A stretch of 64,000 nt of DNA from NCBI RefSeq assembly GCF_900090265.1, contig NZ_LT607752.1:1364001-1428000 (forward strand), written 5' to 3'. Position numbers and translations under genes: made by a program. Shown piece after piece: positions 51,572 to 62,309 of this stretch (the first letter of the stretch is position 1; every line of letters begins with the position of its first letter). The stretch comes from Micromonospora rifamycinica. GTDB taxonomy: Bacteria > Actinomycetota > Actinomycetes > Mycobacteriales > Micromonosporaceae. Under the pieces are notes generated by a model. That model made no database searches. It was given only the letters and a program-made list of their open reading frames with translations, and was not told where the DNA came from.

Positions 51572-53911
51572 ATGTCCTTCCCGTCCCTCAACCGACGCCA
51601 ACTTCTCCAGGCCGCCGGCGCGACCGCGCTCGCCTCCGCCGCGGGTGGCACCCTGCTCGGGTCCGGGCCGGCCGCCGCGGCGCTGGTGGTCCCCCCGGCG
51701 CGGCCGGACCTGGGTGTCTCCGCGTACCCGTTCGAGCTGGGTCAGGTCCGGCTGACCGCCGGCCGGCTGCTGGACAACCAGAACCGGACGCTGAGCTACC
51801 TGCGGTTCGTCGACGTCGACCGGATGCTCTACAACTTCCGGGCCAACCACCGGCTGGGCACCAACGGGGCCGCGACCAACGGGGGCTGGGACGCGCCGTC
51901 CTTCCCGTTCCGCACCCACATGCAGGGGCACTTCCTCACCGCCTGGTCCCAGGCGTACGCGGTGCTCGGTGACACCACCTGCCGGGACAAGGCGAACTAC
52001 ATGGTGGCCGAGCTGGCCAAGTGCCAGGCCAACAACGGCGCGGCCGGGTTCACCGCCGGCTACCTGTCCGGCTTCCCCGAGTCGGACTTCTCGGCGCTGG
52101 AAGCCCGGACGCTGTCCAACGGCAACGTGCCCTACTACTGCATCCACAAGACCCTGATCGGGTTGCTCGACGTGTGGCGGTACATCGGCAACACGCAGGC
52201 CCGCTCGGTGCTGCTGGCGCTGGCCGGCTGGGTCGACACCCGCACCTCGCGGCTGAGCTACAACCAGATGCAGGCGATGCTGGAGACCGAGTTCGGCGGC
52301 ATGAACGAGGCACTGACCGACCTCTACCAGTACACCGGGGACGGGCGTTGGCTGACCGTCGCCCAGCGTTTCGACCACGCGGGCGTGTTCAACCCGCTCG
52401 CCAGCAACTCCGACCAGCTCAACGGCAAGCACGCCAACACCCAGGTGCCCAAGTGGATCGGCGCGGCGCGGGAGTTCAAGGCGACCGGCACCACCCGCTA
52501 CCGGGACATCGCCGGCAACGCGTGGAACATGACCGTCAACGCGCACACCTACGTCATCGGCGGCAACAGCCAGGCGGAGCACTTCCGCCCGCCGAACGCG
52601 ATCGCCGGGTACCTGACCAACGACACCTGCGAGCACTGCAACACGCACAACATGCTCAAGCTGACCCGGGAGCTGTGGCTGCTCGACCCGAACCGGGTCG
52701 CCTACTTCGACTTCTACGAGCGGGCCCTGCTCAACCACGTGGTCGGCGCGCAGAACCCGGCCGACGGGCATGGCCACGTCACCTACTTCACCCCGCTCAA
52801 GCCGGGTGGCCGCCGGGGCGTCGGGCCGGCCTGGGGCGGCGGCACCTGGAGCACCGACTACAACTCGTTCTGGTGCTGTCAGGGCACCGGCATCGAGGCG
52901 AACACCAAGCTGATGGACTCGATCTACTTCTACAACGACACCACGCTGACGGTGAACCTGTTCGTGCCGTCGGTGCTCACCTGGTCACAGCGCGGCATCA
53001 CGGTCACCCAGAGCACCAGCTACCCGGCCAGCGACACGACCGCGCTCACCCTCTCCGGGTCGATGAGCGGCTCGTGGAGCATCCGGGTCCGGATCCCGGC
53101 CTGGGCCACCGGCGCGACGATCGCCGTCAACGGCGAGACCCAGAGCGTCGCCACCAACCCCGGCAGCTACGCCACGGTCACCCGCACCTGGGCGGCCGGC
53201 GACACCGTCACCGTCCGGCTGCCGATGAGGGTCGTGGTGCAGCCGGCCAACGACAACGCCAACGTCGGCGCCCTCACGTACGGGCCGGCGGTGCTGGCCG
53301 GCAACTACGGCAACACCGCGCTGAGTTCCCTGCCGTCGCTCAACGTCTCGTCGGTGACCCGGACGAACAGCGGCACGCTGGCGTTCACCGCCACCGCGAA
53401 CGGCTCCACGGTCAACCTCGGGCCGTTCTACGACGCGCACGGCTTCAACTACACGGTCTACTGGAACACCACCGGCGGCAGCACCGGCGGCGGCAGCACG
53501 CGCATCGTCAACGTGGGCAGCGGGCTGGTCCTCGGCATCCAGAACATGTCCACCGCCGACGGCGGGCTGGCCCTGCAGTGGGGCGACACCGGCACCGCCG
53601 ACCACAACTGGGTGGTGGTGACCGACGGCGACGCGGTCCGGTTCCGCAACGTCAACAGCGGCAAGGTGCTCGGCGTGGAGAACATGTCCACCGCCGACAA
53701 CGCCCGGGTCCTGCAGTGGGCGGACAACGGCACCGCGGACCACCGCTGGGTCCTGCTCAACCAGGGCGACGGCACCTACAAGATCCGCAACGTGAACAGC
53801 GGGAAGCTGCTCGGCATCCTCAACGGCTCGACCGCGCAGGGCGCGCAGGCCGTCCAGGACTCCGACAACGGCAGCCCGGACAACCGGTGGCGGTTCGTCG
53901 CCAACCCGTGA
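51572..53911 (+). CDS. Tat-exported GH127/GH146-like beta-L-arabinofuranosidase with CBM13
   Basis: A 779-residue member of the DUF1680 group, which removes beta-L-arabinofuranose with a cysteine nucleophile and zinc. A Tat-like signal (NRRQLLQAAGATALAS) precedes the alpha/alpha barrel. Candidate acid/base is E336 (QAEHF), and the zinc site Glu-Cys3 is E354 and C356 (TCEHC) plus C435 and C436 (FWCCQGTG). The order and spacing agree with the HypBA1 residues I recall (E322, E338, C340, C417, C418). A ricin-type trefoil (about 645-779, units FRNVNSGKVLGVEN and IRNVNSGKLLGILN) ends the protein. Most characterised members are cytoplasmic; this one is exported. GGAGG precedes the ATG. Confidence 0.86.
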   Translation: MSFPSLNRRQLLQAAGATALASAAGGTLLGSGPAAAALVVPPARPDLGVSAYPFELGQVRLTAGRLLDNQNRTLSYLRFVDVDRMLYNFRANHRLGTNGAATNGGWDAPSFPFRTHMQGHFLTAWSQAYAVLGDTTCRDKANYMVAELAKCQANNGAAGFTAGYLSGFPESDFSALEARTLSNGNVPYYCIHKTLIGLLDVWRYIGNTQARSVLLALAGWVDTRTSRLSYNQMQAMLETEFGGMNEALTDLYQYTGDGRWLTVAQRFDHAGVFNPLASNSDQLNGKHANTQVPKWIGAAREFKATGTTRYRDIAGNAWNMTVNAHTYVIGGNSQAEHFRPPNAIAGYLTNDTCEHCNTHNMLKLTRELWLLDPNRVAYFDFYERALLNHVVGAQNPADGHGHVTYFTPLKPGGRRGVGPAWGGGTWSTDYNSFWCCQGTGIEANTKLMDSIYFYNDTTLTVNLFVPSVLTWSQRGITVTQSTSYPASDTTALTLSGSMSGSWSIRVRIPAWATGATIAVNGETQSVATNPGSYATVTRTWAAGDTVTVRLPMRVVVQPANDNANVGALTYGPAVLAGNYGNTALSSLPSLNVSSVTRTNSGTLAFTATANGSTVNLGPFYDAHGFNYTVYWNTTGGSTGGGSTRIVNVGSGLVLGIQNMSTADGGLALQWGDTGTADHNWVVVTDGDAVRFRNVNSGKVLGVENMSTADNARVLQWADNGTADHRWVLLNQGDGTYKIRNVNSGKLLGILNGSTAQGAQAVQDSDNGSPDNRWRFVANP

Positions 53912-53967
53912 GGACCACCGTCGGTCCCGCACCGCCGGCGAGACGGTGCGGGGCCGACGGTCCCACG

Positions 53968-54000
53968 AACGGGGCCGCCCTTTGCGGGGGCGGCCCCGTT
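53968..54000. terminator. Terminator after the GH127-like gene
   Basis: Perfect 13-base arms AACGGGGCCGCCC (53968-53980) and complement (53988-54000) with loop TTTGCGG. A second imperfect inverted repeat (about 53912-53962) directly precedes it. Confidence 0.72.
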
Positions 54001-54073
54001 CCGTGCGTGGTGGCTCTGGGTGTGGTGGCCCTGGGGGCGGTGGGCGGGCGGCCGCACCGCCCGCAGACGCGGG

Positions 54074-54131
54074 CCGGGCCGCCCGTACCGACCGGCCCCG
54101 CGCAGCGGTGCCGACGGTACGGGCGGCCCGG
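54074..54131. terminator. Inverted repeat serving the minus-strand CBM13-GH43 gene
   Basis: Perfect 17-base arms CCGGGCCGCCCGTACCG (54074-54090) and complement (54115-54131) with a 24-base loop, 27 bases past the stop at 54159. Confidence 0.6.
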
Positions 54132-54158
54132 GTCGTCCCGGTCCGCTGACCGGACCGG

Positions 54159-56264
54159 TCAGGGGGTGCTGAGCTGGAACCGACGGATCGTGCTGGTGCC
54201 GCCGAGGGCCTGGGTGGCGTGGTTGAACAGGGCGAACCGGTAACCCATGAAGAACTGCCAGTTGCTGTCGAGGGTCAGCGCGTTGCCCAGCGCGGTGAAG
54301 TTGACCCCGTCGGTGCTGTAGGAGAACCGGGCCTGCCGGCCGGACCCGGGGCGGATGTCGGCGGTGGCCCGTAGCCAGATCCGGCCCCCGCTGACCGGGG
54401 CCGAGGCGATCTCGGTGCCGGTGTTGGTGGTCCGCCAACTGCCGTCCATGGTGAGGTTGTTGGTCATCGACACCCGGGTTGCCCCGTTGTCCCGCCGGAC
54501 GCCGATCCAGGCCGACGAGTTGCGCAGCACCGCCAACCCGGTCCGGTCCCCGTCACGTAACGCCGAGTAGTCGAGCTCGACGGTGGCCGTGGAGGTCGGC
54601 CCCTGGATCCGGTGGGTGACCGTGTTCCGGGCGCTGTAGAGGTCGTTGGTCACCGTGGCGGTCTGCAGCCGCAGGCCGTCGTTGACCGACCACTTGCTGT
54701 TGTCCGGGTTGTGGTTCCACTCCCACTGCGGGCCGAGGGTGCTGCCGGAGAACGTGTCGGTGCCGGTCAGCGGCTTGACCGGCCGGGTCGGCAGCGGGTT
54801 CGGGTACGACGTGCCCCAGCCGCCGTTGACCGTCTGGATCTGCGGCCAGCCGTCGGCGGTCCAGGTGATCGGGGCCAGCGCGGGCACCCGCCCACCGGGG
54901 TAGGCGTCCACGAAGGACATGTAGTACCACTGGCCGCCCGGGGTCTGCACCAGGCCGCCCTGGTGCGGCACGCCGCCGCCGGAGATCGGGCCGGGCATGT
55001 TGAGCAGCACCTGCCGCATCTCGTACGGGCCGAACGGGCTCGACGACTTCAGCACGTACTGGCCGTTCGCCGGCCGGGTGAGCCAGATGTAGTAGCTGCC
55101 GTTGCGCTTGTAGAACCGGGCCCCCTCCAGGGTGCCCACGCTCGACGGGGTGGAGAAGACCTGCTGGCTGCGGACCTCGCTCTTGCCGTCGGCGGACAGC
55201 TGCGCCACGCTGATCTGGGTGTTGCCGTAGGCGACGTACATGGTGTCGTTGTCGTCGACCAGCATGCCGGCGTCGTAGTAGCACTTGTTGATGGTGGCGT
55301 GCTGGTTCCAGGCCCCGTCCACGGCGGCGGCGGTGTAGATGTAGGTCTTGGCGAAGTCGATGCAGCCGGCCCAGTAGTAGGTGCGGTTGCTCGGGCGGTA
55401 GTTCAGCGTCGACGCCCAGATGCCGTTGACGTACGCCCGTCCACCCGACATGTCATACTTCGCGCCGAAGTCGAGCTTGGGCACCGAGTGCCCGGCGAAC
55501 TCCCAGTTGACCAGGTCGTAGGAGCGCAGGATCGGGGCGCCCGGCGAGTAGTGCATGGTCGAGGCGGACAGGTAGAACGCGTCGCCGACCCGGATGATGT
55601 CGACGTCGGCGAAGTCCTGCCACACCACCGGGTTGGTGAACGAGCCGCTCGCCGGTGGGGTGGTGGGCGGTGGCGTGGTCGGGGTGGTGCCGCCGTCGAC
55701 CCGGACGAGCTGCCACTGCTGGTTGGTGCCGCCCCAGTCGGCGTACTGGACGATGTTGCCGCCGTCGGCGGTGGAGGCGTTCTGCACCTCGACCGCCTTG
55801 CCGCTGTTGCGGTTGAGCAGCCGGACGTAGCCGTCGGCGGAGTCGGCGAGCCGGAACTGCTGGTTGGTGCCGTTGCCGTCGGTCCACTGCACGATCGACG
55901 CGCCGTCGGCGGTGGAGAGGTTGTAGACGTCGAGGACCTTCCCGGACAGCCGCGACTTCAGCCGGTAGTAGCCGCCGCCGGAGTCGACGAACTGCCACTG
56001 CTGGTTGGTGCCGTCGCCGCGGGTCCACTGGGTGATCCGCGCGCCGTCGTTGGTGGCGAAGTTGTAGACGTCCAGCGCCTTGCCGCTGTTGCGGTTGACC
56101 AGCACGTACCAGGCGGTGGTGTCCACCGTCGCCGCCTGGGCGCCGGTCGACTGGACCACGACGAGTCCGCCGCCGACCAGCAGTGTCATCAGGGCGGCGA
56201 CGATCCGTGACCGCCAGCCGCGCCGTCGACGGACCGCGATCGGCACCTCTCCCATGGCTACCAT
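54159..56264 (-). CDS. Secreted CBM13-GH43 beta-xylosidase/arabinofuranosidase
   Basis: A 701-residue exported enzyme. Signal 1-45; ricin-type CBM13 about 46-190 with three GTNQQW/GTNQQF units; short Thr/Pro linker; GH43 propeller about 210-490 (DFADVDIIRVGDAFY, CYYDAGMLVDD, VGTLEGARFY); concanavalin-like C-terminal domain to the end. From FTNPVVWQDF onward it is closely similar to the CBM2-GH43 protein at 18513, so a duplication followed by binding-module exchange is likely. The ATG at 56264 has GGAGG only 3 bases upstream and the ATG at 56255 has it 12 bases upstream, so either could start the protein. Confidence 0.88.
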   Translation of the reverse strand: MVAMGEVPIAVRRRRGWRSRIVAALMTLLVGGGLVVVQSTGAQAATVDTTAWYVLVNRNSGKALDVYNFATNDGARITQWTRGDGTNQQWQFVDSGGGYYRLKSRLSGKVLDVYNLSTADGASIVQWTDGNGTNQQFRLADSADGYVRLLNRNSGKAVEVQNASTADGGNIVQYADWGGTNQQWQLVRVDGGTTPTTPPPTTPPASGSFTNPVVWQDFADVDIIRVGDAFYLSASTMHYSPGAPILRSYDLVNWEFAGHSVPKLDFGAKYDMSGGRAYVNGIWASTLNYRPSNRTYYWAGCIDFAKTYIYTAAAVDGAWNQHATINKCYYDAGMLVDDNDTMYVAYGNTQISVAQLSADGKSEVRSQQVFSTPSSVGTLEGARFYKRNGSYYIWLTRPANGQYVLKSSSPFGPYEMRQVLLNMPGPISGGGVPHQGGLVQTPGGQWYYMSFVDAYPGGRVPALAPITWTADGWPQIQTVNGGWGTSYPNPLPTRPVKPLTGTDTFSGSTLGPQWEWNHNPDNSKWSVNDGLRLQTATVTNDLYSARNTVTHRIQGPTSTATVELDYSALRDGDRTGLAVLRNSSAWIGVRRDNGATRVSMTNNLTMDGSWRTTNTGTEIASAPVSGGRIWLRATADIRPGSGRQARFSYSTDGVNFTALGNALTLDSNWQFFMGYRFALFNHATQALGGTSTIRRFQLSTP

Positions 56265-56452
56265 GACCCTCCTTCACGAACGGTGGCACGACGGTCGCGC
56301 CGGGAACGCGGGCCACCGTCGTCACATTGTTCGAAGCCTGCCGATGTCAACGTTCACTCGGCGGTGCGCCCGCGATGGCGTACGACGCGGTGCAGCGGCG
56401 GATCGGGCCTGCCGACCAGCCGCTATGGGAACGGCTTCAGCTATCCATAGAC

Positions 56453-56479
56453 TGTGAGCGATAACATGATGCTCGTCAA
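56453..56479 (-). promoter_or_regulatory. LacI-type operator and -35 box of the CBM13-GH43 gene
   Basis: TGTGAGCGATAACA (56453-56466) lies just downstream of a minus-strand TTGACG (56474-56479), about 190 bases before the gene start. The -10 box is unclear (CACAGT is the best fit). The rest of the 56265-56520 gap shows nothing else. Confidence 0.65.
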
Positions 56480-56520
56480 GCTGAAACAGCGCGGACATGA
56501 TCGGCGGGCGGAAACGCCGA

Positions 56521-56562
56521 CACCCCGGGTCAGGTCGGAACGGTCCGACCTGACCCGGGGTG
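56521..56562. terminator. Terminator of the chvE-like operon
   Basis: Perfect 19-base arms (56521-56539, starting CACCCCGGGTCAGG, and complement 56544-56562) around a 4-base loop ACGG, 44 bases past the permease stop at 56607. It is the longest perfect stem in the window and insulates the operator at 56453. Confidence 0.82.
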
Positions 56563-56606
56563 CCCGGCGAGGAGGAGGTGCGACGCGGCAGGTGCCGCGT
56601 CGCCGG

Positions 56607-57853
56607 TCAGCGGGAGGAGCCGGCGCGACGCTTGTTGTAGACGTCGAAGGCCACCGCGACGAGCAGCACCAGACCCTTCACCACCGACTGGATGGACTGG
56701 TCGACGCCCATGAGCTGCATGCCGTTGCTCATCACCGCCATGATCAGGCCACCGACCATCGCGCCGACCACGGTGCCGACCCCGCCGGTGACCGCCGCGC
56801 CGCCGATGAACGCGGCGGCGATCGCGTCCAGCTCGAACATGTTGCCCGCCGCGGGCTGGGCGCCGTTGGAGCGCGAGGAGTAGATCACCCCGGCCACCGC
56901 CGCCAGGAAGCCCATGTTGACGAACATCCAGAAGTTGACCGTCCGCACCTTCACACCGGACAGCATCGCCGCCGACAGGTTGCCGCCGATCGCGTAGACC
57001 TGCCGGCCGAACACGGTACGCCGGGTGAGCAGGCCGTAGACCAGCACCAGCGCGGCCAGGATGATCAGCACGATCGGCAGGCCCCGGGCGTGCGCCAACT
57101 GCCAGGCGAAGTACATGATGACCGCGCCCACCAGCACCACCCGGGCGACGAACAGCGGGAACGACTCCACCGGCTGCTGGTAGCGGACCCGGGCCACCCG
57201 GGTCCGGAAGCCGCTCACCGCGTACCCGGCCACCGCGACCGCGCCGATCAGCAGGGTGAAGGCGTCGAAGCCGTCCCCACCGAGCAGGCCGTTGAGGAAG
57301 CCCGCCGCGACCTGCTGGTAGTCGGCGGGGAACGGGGACAGCGAGATGTTGTCCAGCACCCGCAGGGTCAGGCCCCGGAACAGCAGCATGCCGGCGAGCG
57401 TCACGATGAAGGCCGGGATGCCGGCGTACGCCACCCAGAAGCCGTGCCACGCGCCGACCGCGACGCCCACCGCCAGCGCGGCCAGGATGCCGACCCACCA
57501 GGGGAAGCCCTCCCGGATGACCAGCACGGCGGAGACCGCCCCGGTGAGCGCGACCACCGAGCCCACCGACAGGTCGATGTGCCCGCCGATGATGATGATC
57601 ACCATGCCGATCGCCAGCACCAGGATGTAGGAGTACTGGAGCACGATGTTGGTGATGTTGCCGGGGCTCAGCGACACCCCGTCGGTGAGCACGGCGAAGA
57701 GCCCGACGATGACGACCAGCGCGACGTAGATGCCGCTCTGCCGCAGGTTGTTCAGCACCAGCGCCCGCAGATCGCTGGTGCCGGCGTGCAGGGCGACGCC
57801 CGGACTCTTCCCGGCCGGCGGCGGGGACGGCGGCGATGAGGTCTTGACGCTGG

Positions 57854-57857
<4 letters not shown>
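56607..57857 (-). CDS. gguB: ABC pentose permease, GguB/MmsB type
   Basis: A 416-residue CUT2 membrane subunit with about ten hydrophobic segments. The family motif [20 protein letters not shown] follows the second of these, and the C-terminal half has [19 protein letters not shown]. The length and sequence match GguB/MmsB multiple-sugar permeases rather than RbsC. The ATG overlaps the ATPase stop as ATGA. Last gene of the operon, followed by a strong terminator. Confidence 0.93.
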
Positions 57858-59392
<1,535 letters not shown>

Positions 59393-59478
59393 GGTCAGCG
59401 TCCTGATCGTCGAAGCCTGAGGCGGGCTTGCGATGCGTCGGGCGCGGCGGTCGGTCACCGCCGCGCCCGACGACCGGC

Positions 59479-60621
59479 TTACTTCTTGGCCTGACCGGCG
59501 GCGACCTCTTCGGCCGACCAGTAACCGGAGTCGACCAGCACCTTGGTGATGTCGTCCTTGTAGACGGTCTCGATCGGCAGCAGGTAGGCCGGGACGACCT
59601 TGACCTTGTTGTTGTAGGTCTTGGTGTCGTTGGCCTGCGGCTCCTTGTCCTGCAGGAACGCCTCCGCCGCGATCACGGCCTGCTCGGCGAGCAGCCGGGT
59701 GTCCTTGAAGACGGTGGACCCCTGCACCCCGTCGTTGATCAGCTTGACCGAGGCGATCTCGGCGTCCTGGCCGGTCACCACGGGCAGCTTCTTGGCGCCC
59801 TTGCCGTAGCCGGCGTTCTGCAGGGCGGTGATGATGCCGCGGGAGATCCCGTCGTACGGCGACAGCACCCCGTTGACCACGGTGCCGTCGTTGTAGCCGG
59901 AGGTGAGCAGGTCCTCCATCCGCTTCTGCGCGGTCTCCTGCTGCCAGCGCAGGATCGCCGCCTGCTCGATGCGGGTCTGGCCGGACTTGACCTTCAGCGT
60001 GCCGTTGTCCATGAACGGCTTGAGGGTGTCCATCGCCCCGCCCCAGAAGTACTGGGTGTTGTTGTCGTCCAGCGAGCCGGCGAACAGCTCGACGTTGAAC
60101 GGGCCGGTCGCGGTGCCCTTACCGCCGTCCTTGGTCTGCAGGCCGAGGCCGACCAGCAGGGCGGTCGCCTGGGCGACGCCGACCTTGTAGTTGTCGAAGC
60201 TGACGTAGAAGTCGACGTTCTTGTTGCCCAGCAGCAGCCGGTCGTAGGAGATGACCGGGATCTTCGCCGCCGCGGCGGCGTCCAACTGGCCGCTGAGCGC
60301 GGTGCCGTCGATCGCCGCGATGATCAGGACGTCCGCGCCCTGCGTGATCATCTGGTCGACCTGCTGGGACTGGGTGGGGATGTCGTCGCCGGCGTACTGC
60401 AGGTCGACCTTGTAGCCCTTGGCCTCCAGCTTCTCCTTCACCGCCTTGCCGTCGGCGATCCACCGCTCCGAGGTCTGCGTCGGCATGGAGACGCCGATGG
60501 TCAGATCGGCGGGCTTCTTGTCGCTGCTGTCGCCGCCGCTACCCGCTCCCCCGCCGCTGCACGCGGCAAGGCTGAACGCCAGTGCCGCGCCGCCGAGCGC
60601 GACCAGGAATTTCCTGCGCAC
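59479..60621 (-). CDS. chvE: Sugar-binding lipoprotein, ChvE type
   Basis: A 380-residue periplasmic-binding-like lipoprotein. The lipobox is SLAAC with Cys21, followed by a Gly/Ser tether and the ChvE core ([48 protein letters not shown]). ChvE-type proteins bind L-arabinose, D-galactose, D-xylose or D-glucose. Arabinose is favoured here because the promoter and operator are duplicated at araB. The GTG at 60621 has AGAGGAG 7 bases upstream. Confidence 0.92.
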   Translation of the reverse strand: MRRKFLVALGGAALAFSLAACSGGGAGSGGDSSDKKPADLTIGVSMPTQTSERWIADGKAVKEKLEAKGYKVDLQYAGDDIPTQSQQVDQMITQGADVLIIAAIDGTALSGQLDAAAAAKIPVISYDRLLLGNKNVDFYVSFDNYKVGVAQATALLVGLGLQTKDGGKGTATGPFNVELFAGSLDDNNTQYFWGGAMDTLKPFMDNGTLKVKSGQTRIEQAAILRWQQETAQKRMEDLLTSGYNDGTVVNGVLSPYDGISRGIITALQNAGYGKGAKKLPVVTGQDAEIASVKLINDGVQGSTVFKDTRLLAEQAVIAAEAFLQDKEPQANDTKTYNNKVKVVPAYLLPIETVYKDDITKVLVDSGYWSAEEVAAGQAKK

Positions 60622-60681
60622 AGGTTTCTCCTCTCCGGAACTCCCGCCGACTGCGGGGACCACCTGTCACCTTTCGGGGTA

Positions 60682-60709
60682 GTGTTAGCGCTCACATCGC
60701 CCCCGTCAA
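60682..60709 (-). promoter_or_regulatory. chvE promoter with LacI-type operator
   Basis: On the minus strand TTGACG (60704-60709), a 16-base spacer and TAACAC (60682-60687), with operator TGTGAGCGCTAACA (60683-60696) overlapping the -10 box. It is identical in design and 14-base operator sequence to 1285-1312 and lies 61 bases before the GTG. Confidence 0.76.
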
Positions 60710-60994
60710 CACCCGCCCGGAAATCCGGACGTCACGGTCTCGTAACGGGCGTCTCCGACTTGTCGCCCGCCGACCAGCTGCTCCACGGGTCTGACACAGG
60801 GTGACTTCCGTTGCCACGGCACCGATTCCGGCCCGCCGTGCGCCCCGCGCCCCGCCGGCCGGGACGGCGGTCGGACCGGCATCGGCGGCACGCCGGTTTC
60901 GAGCTTGTTACACGGTTGTCGTCGATCCGGGGCAATCGCGCCCGCGTGCCCTGCTGGACCCATTCGGCGCCCGATCTCGTCCGGCATCCGACCC

Positions 60995-61059
60995 GACCCG
61001 ACAGCCCGACCCGGCAGCCCGACCCGGCAGCCCGACCCGGCAGCCCGACCCGGCAGCCC
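60995..61059. repeat. Five tandem copies of a 13-base unit
   Basis: GACCCGGCAGCCC repeated five times with one base change in the first copy. It lies in the 440-base non-coding gap between the chvE promoter and the serine hydrolase terminator; nothing else was found in that gap. The number of units probably varies between strains (inference). Confidence 0.88.
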
Positions 61060-61101
61060 GATCTGGCCGGCCCGACGGCCCGGCCGTCACAGGACACGGG
61101 A

Positions 61102-61140
61102 ACGGCCCGGCCGCCACGGGTGACGTGGCGGCCGGGCCGT
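61102..61140. terminator. Terminator of the serine hydrolase/importer operon
   Basis: Perfect 16-base arms ACGGCCCGGCCGCCAC (61102-61117) and complement (61125-61140) with loop GGGTGAC, 12 bases past the stop at 61153. Confidence 0.75.
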
Positions 61141-61152
61141 CCGGGTCGGCGG

Positions 61153-62307
61153 TCAGCCGCCCAGGCAGGAGCGCAGGGCGGCGGTCAGCAGGTTGGCCCG
61201 CTCGTCGCCCATGCCCTGCATCTGGTTCACCACGTAACCGAAGCCGACCTGGTGTGCGTCGTCGCCGAAAGCGAGGTTCCCGCCCGCGCCGTCGTGCCCG
61301 AAGCTGCGCTCGCCCAGCAGCGGCCGGGCCGGCGGGGAGTGCAGCAGGAAGCCGCTACCCCAGCGCTGCCCGGTGTCCGGCGGGCCGTGCCGCTGCTGGC
61401 CCCGGACCCGCACCACTGTCGCGTCGTCCACCGACGCCCGGTCGAGCAGGGGCGGTCCCGCCACCGACGACACGCACGCGGCATAGAGCCGGGCCAGGCC
61501 GTCGGCCGTGCTCACCGCGCCCGCGCCCGGGACGCCGGCCGCCTGGATGGCCGGGTCGTTGAAGCTGACCAGGCCGGCGTCGTCGGCCGGGAACGCGAAC
61601 GCGCCCCCCATGGTGATCCCCCGGTCGGCCACCGGGTCGACGAACGGCTCCGGGTCGGGCGGCGGGGCGACGTTCCAGGCGACCGCGTCCCGTTCGGCCG
61701 CCGGCAGACCGAGCCAGGTCCGCAGGCCCAGCGGCGTGGCCAGGGCGTCGCGGAAGAACGCGCCGGGGAGCTGGCCGGTGATCCGTCGGATCACCTCACC
61801 GATCAGCCAGCCGTACGTCATCGCGTGGTAGCTGTGCGCCGTACCCGGCCGCCACAGCGGGGTCTGCGCCTCGATCGCCTTGACCACCGGCTCCCAGGCG
61901 AGCACCTCGTCGAGGGTCAGCGGGCGGTCGAGCGCGGGCAGGCCGGACTGGTGGGTGAGCAGCCAGCGCACCGGGATGTCGGCCTTGCCGTGCTGGCCGA
62001 ACTCGGGCCAGTAGCGGGTGACCGGCGCGTCCAGGTCGAGTCGGCCCTGCTGCACCAGCAGGTAGGCGCAGACCGCCAGGATCCCCTTGGTGCAGGAGAA
62101 GACGACGACCGGCGTGTGCGCCGTCCACGGCCGGCCGGTGCGGGGGTCGGCCGTCCCGCCGTACAGGTCGACGACCCGGTGGCCGCCGACGTAGACGGTG
62201 ACCGCCGCGCCGATCTCCCCCCGGGCGGTGAAGTTCTCGCGGAAGACGTCGGCCAGCCGCCCGTAGCGTTCGTCGGCGTGGCCGTGGATCTGCGGCTGCG
62301 TGGCCAC
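61153..62307 (-). CDS. Serine beta-lactamase-like hydrolase (EstB/class C fold)
   Basis: A 384-residue cytoplasmic protein with the SxxK motif at S71-C-T-K74 (VVFSCTKGIL), the tyrosine motif SYHAMTYGWL and the late GHDGAGGN replacing KTG. These are features of esterase-type members rather than true beta-lactamases. No signal peptide, so it is unlikely to protect against beta-lactams. It starts with a GTG 2 bases after the permease stop; AAGGG lies 7 bases upstream. Linkage to a sugar importer suggests an ester- or acyl-containing imported substrate (inference). The long frame upstream belongs to the permease region. Confidence 0.84.
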   Translation of the reverse strand: MATQPQIHGHADERYGRLADVFRENFTARGEIGAAVTVYVGGHRVVDLYGGTADPRTGRPWTAHTPVVVFSCTKGILAVCAYLLVQQGRLDLDAPVTRYWPEFGQHGKADIPVRWLLTHQSGLPALDRPLTLDEVLAWEPVVKAIEAQTPLWRPGTAHSYHAMTYGWLIGEVIRRITGQLPGAFFRDALATPLGLRTWLGLPAAERDAVAWNVAPPPDPEPFVDPVADRGITMGGAFAFPADDAGLVSFNDPAIQAAGVPGAGAVSTADGLARLYAACVSSVAGPPLLDRASVDDATVVRVRGQQRHGPPDTGQRWGSGFLLHSPPARPLLGERSFGHDGAGGNLAFGDDAHQVGFGYVVNQMQGMGDERANLLTAALRSCLGG

Positions 62308-62309
62308 TG

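Noticed and set aside
59400..59478. Start of the importer ATPase further upstream, at 59458
   Set aside because: The added residues have no similarity to the family, and the ATG at 59392 gives the standard N-terminus.
61153..62307. Antibiotic-resistance beta-lactamase
   Set aside because: No export signal, KTG motif replaced, and operon context with sugar permeases.
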